Shown here: in pieces, positions 56,218 through 64,000 of the stretch
How positions within the stretch are numbered: the stretch's first letter is position 1
Layout of the letters: each line of letters begins with the position of its first letter
Source: Gnetum montanum
Taxonomy: Eukaryota > Streptophyta > Gnetopsida > Gnetales > Gnetaceae
Assembly (NCBI GenBank): GCA_015680685.1
Contig: MNCI01006964.1
Span: forward strand, 293,526 to 357,525
Direction of reading: 5' to 3'
DNA length: 64,000 nucleotides
Notes under the pieces: model-generated
Databases searched by the model: none
What the model was told of the DNA's origin: nothing
Seen by the model: only the letters and a program-made list of their open reading frames with translations
Made by a program: the position numbers and the translations under genes

Positions 56218-59200
56218 TTAGATGTAGTATGGCTTGAGATATGAGTGATTCACCAGATTTGCAAACTCGTTGCCATCCATGTTTGCTAGCTTGAAGGCCC
56301 CATTCCCAAAGGCTTTTGTAACCATGTATGGACCTTCCCAATTTGCTGAGAATTTGTTCATATGCTCATGAACAGCCTTGAGAATGAGGTCTCCTTTCTG
56401 TATTGGCCATTGATGTGGATTTGCATGATGTTTTTTCCATTGCTTATTCTGATAATGCTCTATGCAACCTAGTGTTTGTGCATGCTCCTCCTCTATTGAG
56501 TTAAGGTCAATGATCCTCAACTCGTTGTTCTAGGCTTCACTCATGACATTCGATAGGATCATACGGAGTGATGGTACCTATAACTCAAGAGGTAACATAG
56601 CTTCAGATTCATAAACAAGACTATAAGGTATCTTACCTATTGTACTCCTGCATGTCATCCTATAAGGCCACAACACATAGAGGATTTTCTCATGCCATCG
56701 CCTCTTGCTATTGTTAAGCATTCTCTTTAGCAAGATGATGATGGACTTATTTGTAGCCTCTGCTTGTCCGTTCGCCTACAGGTAATATGGTGAAAAAAAT
56801 AATTAGTTGATGCTAAGATTGCTGCAAAAGGTTCAGGTTTCTGCACTACTGAATTGTGGCCCATTGTCAGTCACAATAGTCATGGGAAGCCCAAACCTTA
56901 TCACGATGTTTTCCAAGATGAAATGGCAAACCTACTAAGATGTAGTCTTCCTCAGGGGGATAGCCTCTACCCACTTAATAAAATACTCAATGGTGGTGAT
57001 GAAGAAGCTATGCCCTACGGAAGACTTAGGCATGATAGGTCCTATGAGGTCTAGTCCCCATCACTAGAAAGACCACATGATCTGTGTTGGATGAAGCTTT
57101 GTAGGTGAAACGTGTATGAGATTTGTGTATCTTTGGCAAGTATCACATGTCTTGACTTTGGCCAAGCAATCATGCTCCATGTGAGGCCAATAGTATCCTA
57201 GACATCTAATTTTTGCAGCCATAGCCCTAGGTGCTATGTGTCCACCATACAGTCCCTCATGTACTTCATTAATCACCTTCTATGCTTGCTCCTCATTTAT
57301 GCATGCCAGCAATATCCCATCATAGGAGCGTTTGCACAGGGCGTTATCTCCCATACGCACATATTTTCGAGCACGCTTATGAATCGCATTTCTCTGGGCA
57401 GATGTCAATCCACTTGGGGGCTCGCCATGTTGCAGGAAGGCTTTAATGTTGGCGTACCACTCTTGGGTATCCGTAGTGCTGACAGAGGCTACGTGTACCA
57501 CCTGAGTGATAGGCTCAGTACACTCGGTAATCAAAGTTGGCAAACTTGTGAACAAGTGTGGTGGAATATTTAACGCTAGGATGGCCAAGGCATCTGCTAC
57601 AGTGTTTTTGTTGTGTGGAACATGTTACACGTCCGTTGTTGAAAACTATTTGATTAGGCTTTTTGCTAAGTCGCAGTAGGGTTGTAGGTATGTAGCCTTG
57701 CAAGCATAGACCTTGGTGATTTGATTCACAACTAGTTGTGAATGTCCACGAATCACCAGGTGTTGTATGCGTAATGCTTGGGTAGCTAAAAGGCCCCTGA
57801 GTAACACTTTGTACTTTGTTGTATTGTTTGTACAAGGGAATGCAAAATGATAAGTTAAGGGTTTCATTTTCCCAAAGAGGAAGGTAATGACGGTAGCTGC
57901 ATTACCCCCTCGCATGGTCACGGCACCGTCAAAATGTAAAGTAGCCTCAAGATGTGGTGAGATGGCATTGATAGTGCTAACATGCTCATCTAAGAATTTA
58001 GGATCTATGATCGCCTAGTCATCGATTGGTGAGGTCGTAAGTTACATTGCTATGGCTTGACCTTTCATCGATGACTAGCTCACATAATGCAAATCAAATT
58101 CCAGTATTATTGCTTTCCATCGAGCTATCCTACTACTTTCATGCAGATTGTTTGTGATAGCTCAGAGTATATTGCTCTTGCAAATAATGTTAATCTTGCT
58201 ACGAAACAGGTAGTGTCTCCACTTTTTTAATATAAACACTAAGGCAGGGTAGTTTCTCTCCACCTCATTGTATTTCACTTCATAAGCTATCAGTGCATGA
58301 CTTAGGTAGTACATTAGTATCTCAGAACCGTCATCTCGTTTATGACATAAAAGTGCCACGATAGACATATCTGAGGTGGCAAGATAGATGAAGAAAGGCT
58401 TATCCCTCTATGGTAGGTAAATAGTTGGGAGGTGCAAAAGGTCTTTTTTTAGATCATCAAAGGCTTGTTGGCACTGTGGTGTCCATTCTAAGTTAACCCC
58501 TTTCTTTAGTAGATGTTGCATAGGGTGTAACTTGTCAATCAATTTTTCTATAAACCTTCTGATGAACTGTACTCTACCTTGTAACCCATGTAATTCCTTA
58601 AGATTTGTAGGTGATGCCAAGTTAACAATGGCCTTAACTTTGTCAGGGTCCACTCGTACTCCAGCCTCCGATACCACAAACCCTAATATGTGCTCAGTTC
58701 TCACCCTGAAGACACACTCCTTAGGATTGATGCATAAATCGTGCATATGGCAACGTTTGAGAACTACACCTAGATCATTGGGATGATCAATGGCTTCCTT
58801 AGATTTCACCACTATGTCATCCATGTAATTGTTCAGTTTTTCTAAGATGTAGTCACTAAAGATGTAAGTCATGGCTCGCTGGTAGGTTGCTCTAGCGTTC
58901 TTCAGCCCAAAAGGCATCATAGTGTAACAAAAGATACCCCATGGAATCATAAAGGTTGTTGTTAACTGATGCTCTAGGTTAATGAAAATTTGGTTGTAGC
59001 TAAAGAAACCATCTATGAAGGATAACAGAGCATGACCAACCGTAGTATCAATGAGTTGATAAATACTCGGAAGTGGAAAATCTTCTTTGTTCATTGTCTT
59101 GTTTAGATCTTGGAAGTTTATACAGATTTGTATTTCTCCCATTTTCTTAGAAACTACAATGATGTTAGACACCCATCCCGAGTAATCAACTTCTTGGATG

Positions 59201-59696
59201 AAACTAGCCTAGTATAGCTTGGTGATTTCATCTTGTATGGCTAGTGCAATCTCTAGTTTAACCTTGCAAGCCTTCTTCTTAATTGCTTTCATGCATGGGT
59301 CTAAGATAATGTTGTGCTGTATTAGCCTCAAATCTAAACCCAACATGTTGCTGTATGACCACACAAAGACTTCAATGTTATCTTGCATAATTTTATCTAC
59401 ATCTTTATGCATCTACGAATCTAGGAGGGAACTAATTTTTAATGTTTTTACTTCCCTCTGGATGTGGTCACAGGCATTTCGATGAGAGGATCCTCAGTTA
59501 CATCCCTGACCTCTAAATCTAGGGCTTGGACCAGATGCCAGGCTCGTCTAGAGATGCTTCTGAGGATGCTACGGTGCTAACTATGGGTGATTCCTAGTCT
59601 ATTAGCTCTGGGTCAGTCATTTTGCTATTTTGCCATGTGGACCTGGTAAAGCTAAAATTGAAGAGAGATCATGATGGATTTCCATTCTTGCTTAAC
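56218..59696 (-). pseudogene. RT-RNase H-RNase H-integrase of element E
   Basis: This is the best preserved family-2 pol. The longest frame (59172-58408) holds RT with ICINFQDLNK, LPSIYQLIDT, MMPFGLKNARATYQRAM and catalytic YMDD, then VDPDKVKAIVNLASP and the RT connection. RT-linked RNase H follows (58368-58162, YYLSHALIAYEVKYN) and second RNase H remnants at 57921-57646. Integrase has a zinc region HIAPRAMAAKIRCLGYYWPH and CDTCQ (57276-57064), WGLDLIG near 57055, TDNGPQF near 56865, and a tail with KFSANWEGPYMV (56520-56218). Stops between blocks are mostly single transitions. It ends at TAA 56220-56218. Confidence 0.9.
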
Positions 59697-59819
59697 CTGT
59701 CAAAATGAGATGAAAGTCTAGTCAAGAGCTACCTATTTGTAGTAACTGTACATAGTGAAAATTTGCAAAGTAGCAATGAAATGTGAGCAATAGAGATAAA
59801 TGGAAATTATGATAGAAAG

Positions 59820-60240
59820 CTTAAGATTTTCCAGTTTAAGGTCATGGAAGAAAACATGGAAGTAAAAATGCAAAACCGCTAGTGTAAAAATGTGAAACTA
59901 CTAATGTAAAAATGTAAAAGCTGCTAGTTTAACATCCTTGTGGACTACCAACAGGTTAGAGTATTAGTTGAAGATCATTATAGACTGCCATAATGTGAAA
60001 TTTGAAAGGTGCTCGTTTAAGGTCTTTACGGACCGCCTAGACGTAAAAATGTAAAACGGCTAGTATAAAGAATGGAAAGTTGCTAATGTAAAAATGCAAA
60101 AATGCTGATGTAAAAATGCAAAACTACTAGTTTAATGTCATTATGAACTTCCAACAAGTAAAATGTAGAAATTGCTAGTTTAAGGTCTTTGCAGACCGCT
60201 AACAAGATATTTTTGTGAAGGCAAACGACTAGTTTGAAGC
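59820..60240 (-). repeat. TTAAACTAG-core repeats before RT, element E
   Basis: About ten units read on the plus strand as CTAGTTTAAGGTCTTTGCAG or CTAGTGTAAAAATG. They lie between the acceptor-like site (59697) and the antisense promoter, as in D. Confidence 0.75.
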
Positions 60241-60379
60241 GTGTCAAGGTTTTTTCACTCAGACCCATCTACCTTAATGTGAACAGTGCTACTACATTGT
60301 CGCGGGCATGCTACGCTGCATGGAATACCCACACTAAATAGGGAGAGAGAATAACAAGTTTTTTTTTCACCATTTTGGC

Positions 60380-60387
60380 TATAAATA
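60380..60387 (+). promoter_or_regulatory. TATA box of antisense gene, element E
   Basis: TATAAATA in the context GGCTATAAATAAGGGTTAAT, 135 bp before the ATG at 60515. The block from here to the ATG is shared with C and D. Confidence 0.7.
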
Positions 60388-60514
60388 AGGGTTAATCCCT
60401 GGTAAACTCGTCATTTCACTATAATAGCATAGAGCCCACATCTGGAGTGCAGAGTGATTGTGCCAATAGAGAGAAAGGTGATTCGATGTAGCAAAAAAGG
60501 AGTCGACAAGAGAA

Positions 60515-63500
60515 ATGATGGCTCCCAGGAAAGAACGCAAATACCTGGCACTTGCCAAGGTTGATGAAGTAAAGGAAATCCTAGGGCATGTGTCGCCGGA
60601 GGACGTGTGTAGCCAATGGGCAATGTGGTGCTAGAGGAGACACCGTTGGCCCGGTAGGCTACTATGCTTCTCTGTTTTATTATGTCTCTATTATTTTTTC
60701 TGCTTTCCCTAATTTACTTCTACGATATTTTTTAGCTATCTATGTTTTTTTGTCATTGTGTTGTTGTTGTTTTGGCCCTTACACCATCGCTCTTGTCGTT
60801 TCGGCCACGGTGGATGTACAGACGCTATGGTAAGGTTACATGCAAGGTCACCTAGACTGCCATCATTACGACTATCATTACCATAGAGGCTTAGATGATT
60901 TGAGCCACTTGGCATGCAAATAGCATGGCGTACAACCCTCAAGAGGGTTTGGCCATGTGTGTGATCTAATAGTGTAACACGTGTTCTGTCACGGTGTGAT
61001 GTGAATTGTTGTGTTTGGCATAAGATTTTTTGGAACTAATGCAACACATTGAACTCTTCTTTGTTTAAAGCTTTGTTTTTAGTTTTTTTGTTACTACGCT
61101 AAGCTAGTTTTGCTATGCTATTGCCTTCGTGTTTTTCTGCTACACTACATGCATGAAGAGAATCATGCTACGCTATTTGTTAAATGCTAATTCTGCTATG
61201 CTATATGTGCATTTCACTCATACATGGTGCTAACATTTGCTATTGTGTTATGTAGGGTAGTGCTAAGGCCAATCTTGATTATCCTAGAAATCATGCGGGT
61301 CCTGTGCTGCATGAGCGAACTAGTGGCCAATGTTCCCCTGCCTCATGCACATGTGGGACAATAGGTGGTCTGGTTTCGGGAGGGATCATAGGAGTTCTTG
61401 CAATTTCTCCTCCATATTTTTAGTGTGATTGTTTGGTCACACTTGGCAGAGGAGGTAGCGACTGTCATAACAAAAATCATATTGCCTAGGGAAAATTGGG
61501 GTATTCTAAGATTTTTGACAAATGGAGCGATTAGCAATGGGCAAGGAGAAGGATACAATTAGCACCCCAGAAATTTGAGGTGTTTGGCCTAGATCTAGGA
61601 GATGCCCAAGTATAATTGCTACCATCCCTACAACACTTTGTTTATTGTGCATCACATGGGAACGTGCTTCCAAAATCCACCAGGAACCATTTATAGTGCT
61701 GGTGGGTGAGTTTTGTAGCCATGTTCTGCTACGCTATGCAATGTTTACTACATTAGCCAAATGTTAACACTGTGTTTTTGTTATTAGGTTTTTCATCAAC
61801 GAGAATGGGCTTCATGATGATATGGATGTGTTGACCTTAGCAAAAATGGTGCTACGGGAGTTTTCTTCCATTGAGAATATGCACATAGGTGTGATAGGCT
61901 AATGCAAGTGTGAGCACAAAACCTACCCAACCCGATATTCCAAACTCTACAACAGATGCAAGGAGTTTGATTGGTTAGATGAGGGATGGACACCCTTTAA
62001 ACTGATCATCGTTGAAGATGTCTTGGTTGATCTTCCGCCATTCTCATCACTATTTAGACCTGGTAAGCTAAACAGTAAGTTACTGCATGTTCGAGTGTCA
62101 TTCCTATTTTTTCTACTACTTATTCTTTGCCTAACTTGTTTTTTGCTTTTTTTTTGTGTTTTTGTGTTTTTGTGCTAACTGCTATAGGGGCGAAGAAGTC
62201 TTAGGAGGTGATGGTGATAACCTTTGGGAACCAAGAGGCCAACATCTAGTTCAAGTATGGGGAGGTAGATGAGAGCCAACGTTGGATATGTAGCACAACC
62301 TCAAAATCCCTAATCAAGCATCTTCAAGATGCTGAGCTCATGGATTTGTTCTTGGCCCTGAATCTAAGAATCCCTGTCATCGAGATGCTCACCCTAGCGG
62401 ACTCCTTTTCTAAAAAGGTAGACCTCTTCTGCACACATGTACATGGTGTGCAAGTGATCCTTGAAATCAATGACCAACTATTCATGGACCTTTTCGGTGT
62501 CCCTGCTGATGGCCTCCCTGTAGGGTCAAAGACCAAGAAAGAGGTGAACCATTAGAGGAAGGACATTGAGGAGTGGCTAGGGGTTGCAAAAGGATGAAAG
62601 GGGATCCTCATAGAGAAGGTCAAGCTGAGAGCCACTAAAGATGTTTATCCCATCTTCCTTGCCTGTGCTTTCCCCTAGCTACTTTCCTAAGGAAAGATCA
62701 TTGCGATTGGGCAATCTTGGGTGATGCAGGAGGTCATGGAAGGGGAGGCTTGCTACAACTGGGCTAGGCATCTATGCAAGGGCCTACAAACTGAAATGAT
62801 TGTGCTTCATAAGAAGCAGGAGTCCCATTTCAATGTGCATTGTGCCTTTTACATAGCCTACTTGCGGCATTTCATGCAGTTTTTGGTAGTCTGTGAGAAT
62901 GGAGTCTGGGTTATGCGAGATCATAATAAGATTTCTAAACTATGGATCTACCAAATCCTCCAGACCACCCAAGCCAAAGATCCCCCAGAAGCTATTAGGG
63001 AGTCATTTTCTATGATGACTAAGGATTGGGTGGCCTATAACATGCATGGCTAGGACAGCATGGGAAACGTCTCATCGCCGAGATGGTGGCCACTAAGTTG
63101 CTGTGAATGAGGCCTCATCCAAACAAGGAGCCTTCCTGTACAGTTGAGAAAGGAGGGCCATTACTACAGTTTAAGCGATGTAGGACACAACCTCCCATTG
63201 GTAAACACTCTTCTCTATGTTTGTCTCTTCACCTTTTGGTTAAATGCTTGCTACATTGTGCTATGCTAGGCAGTGTAGCATAGCATAGCACCTACTTTAG
63301 CTAATGTGGTTTAAGCTATAATGTGAATATGTTTTTTTTGTAGAGGAAGAAGAAGAAGAAGAAGAATAAGGTGATGAAGAGGTGTTGGCCCCTAAGACGG
63401 GGGCAACAAATAAAGACACGAGGGACCCAATCATAGAGAAAAGGGCCCCGGTCAAGAGGGAAAGAGCTCCTGTCACTAAGGAAGGGGCTCTTGTCATCAA

Positions 63501-64000
63501 GGAAAATCCTCCTACTGATGAGGAGGATATTTTTGGAGATCAAGAGGAGTCTCCTATGGATAAGGAGGGTACTGGTGCCTTGAAAAGAAAGGCGTCAGCA
63601 AATAAAGAGGAAGCCCACCTTGACCGAAAAGGGACTTCTGCCAGAGGTCCCTCTATTGAACATAGTTCGGCATTGGGAGAGCAGACGAATGCTAAGGGTG
63701 CTACCGTAGTTTTAAGCTAGAAAGGAGGGGAACTACAATTAGCCATTGGTGAGTTTAACAATATATTTGATGATATGTCAATGGGTGATCCCCCTGTTAT
63801 CACCCCCGAGGGTTAACTGGGTAGGAGCCCTTACACTGTCATTTGTGTTACTCATAGCTTTATTGTAGTCCATCTTGGTCATTATTGATGTGTTTGGTTG
63901 CATGACAGACACTACTGATAATGCTGCAGGACCTCCCTTGGTTCACCTGGAACCATGGGTCGAGACCCTTGACAAGCTTACATCAATGCAAGGGGTTGTT
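60515..64000 (+). pseudogene. Antisense multi-exon gene of element E (3' end outside window)
   Basis: Exons: 60515-60653 (MMAPRKERKYLALAKVDEVK), 61256 to about 61690, 61788-62062, 62188-63200, 63344-63748 and 63909 onward. Introns are GT...AG and agree in place with those of C. Exon 2 has ILIILEI, VVWFREGS-EFLQFLLHIF and VIVWSHLAEEVA, then NTLFIVHHMGTCFQNPPGTI, resembling HAD motifs I-III of FCP1/NIF-type phosphatases without the acidic catalytic residues. Exon 3 has EGWTPFKLIIVEDVLVDLPP. Exon 4 has LFMDLFGVPADGLP and HFNVHCAFYIAYLRHFMQFL, comparable with AYLRRFTEFL-type text in A. Exon 5 has a Glu run, then Lys/Arg/Glu-rich repeats. A stop in exon 2 and several in exon 4 show decay. Function unknown. 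Confidence 0.75.

Larger units (their letters stand above)
52540..64000 (-). mobile_element. Element E: family-2 retrotransposon, 3' part (runs off the right edge)
   Basis: On the minus strand, right to left: antisense gene (60515-64000, reading plus), antisense promoter, repeats, acceptor-like site, pol (59696-56218), repeats, polypurine tract and 3' LTR (54354-52540). Gag, protease and 5' LTR would lie to the right of the window. It interrupts exon 1 of the antisense gene of D. The flank GAAAA (52535-52539) would be one half of the target duplication. Confidence 0.82.

Noticed and set aside
60588-60833. 81-codon plus-strand frame ending in a hydrophobic stretch
   Set aside because: Most of it lies in intron 1 of the antisense gene of E. 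The counterpart intron in C does not keep the frame.
1-64000. A host gene, tRNA or rRNA gene independent of the retrotransposons
   Set aside because: Every recognisable coding block could be assigned to gag, pro, pol or the repeated antisense gene. I saw no cloverleaf or rRNA-like sequence, though a tRNA search program was not available.

Overview
The window is plant nuclear DNA made almost entirely of nested, decayed LTR retrotransposons. I see no independent host gene, rRNA, tRNA or CRISPR array. All elements look like Ty3/gypsy of the Tat/Ogre type. They have a gag with a C-Y-H...GH...C knuckle, a D-D-G-A protease, an RT with YVDD or YMDD, two RNase H regions (the second with an FDGAS...AEY...GDS pattern like the archaeal-type RNase H of Tat elements), and a D,D35E integrase. 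The great length of the elements and their stacking suggest a land plant with a large, repeat-rich genome. The sequence does not let me name the species.

Six elements can be separated from LTR ends (TGAAACACC...CA), polypurine tracts (AAAGAGGGACCAA type), one measurable target duplication and interrupted homologies. A (minus strand, 1-9940, runs off the left edge) lies in the leader of F. F (plus, 9941-17169, no pol) lies in the 3' part of the antisense gene of C. B (plus, 20370-38594, 18.2 kb, both LTRs present) lies in exon 1 of the same antisense gene of C. C (plus, 17170-20369 and 38595-46441) lies in the 3' non-coding part of D. D is on the minus strand, 46442-52539. E (minus, 52540-64000, runs off the right edge) lies in exon 1 of the antisense gene of D. 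A, B and F form family 1 (LTRs rich in CGTATACGCT-like motifs, PBS-like TTGGCGCTAGAAGGAGGG). C, D and E form family 2 (LTRs rich in TACGCTATG palindromes).

The most interesting feature is a multi-exon gene carried antisense inside the elements, between protease and RT. It is visible in A (plus strand 31-3418), B (minus 31693-27210), C (minus, split by B), D (first exon only) and E (plus 60515 to the right edge). It starts with a short exon. Next comes a region resembling an FCP1/NIF-type HAD phosphatase whose catalytic aspartates look replaced. Then follow a helix-rich domain, an acidic region and, in family 1, a coiled coil. Splice junctions agree between A and B and between C and E. In C, D and E a TATAAATA box lies 135-160 bp upstream of the start codon. 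A splice-acceptor-like CAG just before RT in B, C, D and E suggests that this gene sits inside an Ogre-type intron separating gag-pro from RT-RH-INT. Arrays of 20-30 bp units with a TTAAACT core lie on both sides of the gene and again after integrase.

All gag-pro and pol frames contain stops and frameshifts, many explained by C-to-T or G-to-A changes. None of the copies is likely to be active. The region from 14560 to 15057 is an assembly gap.
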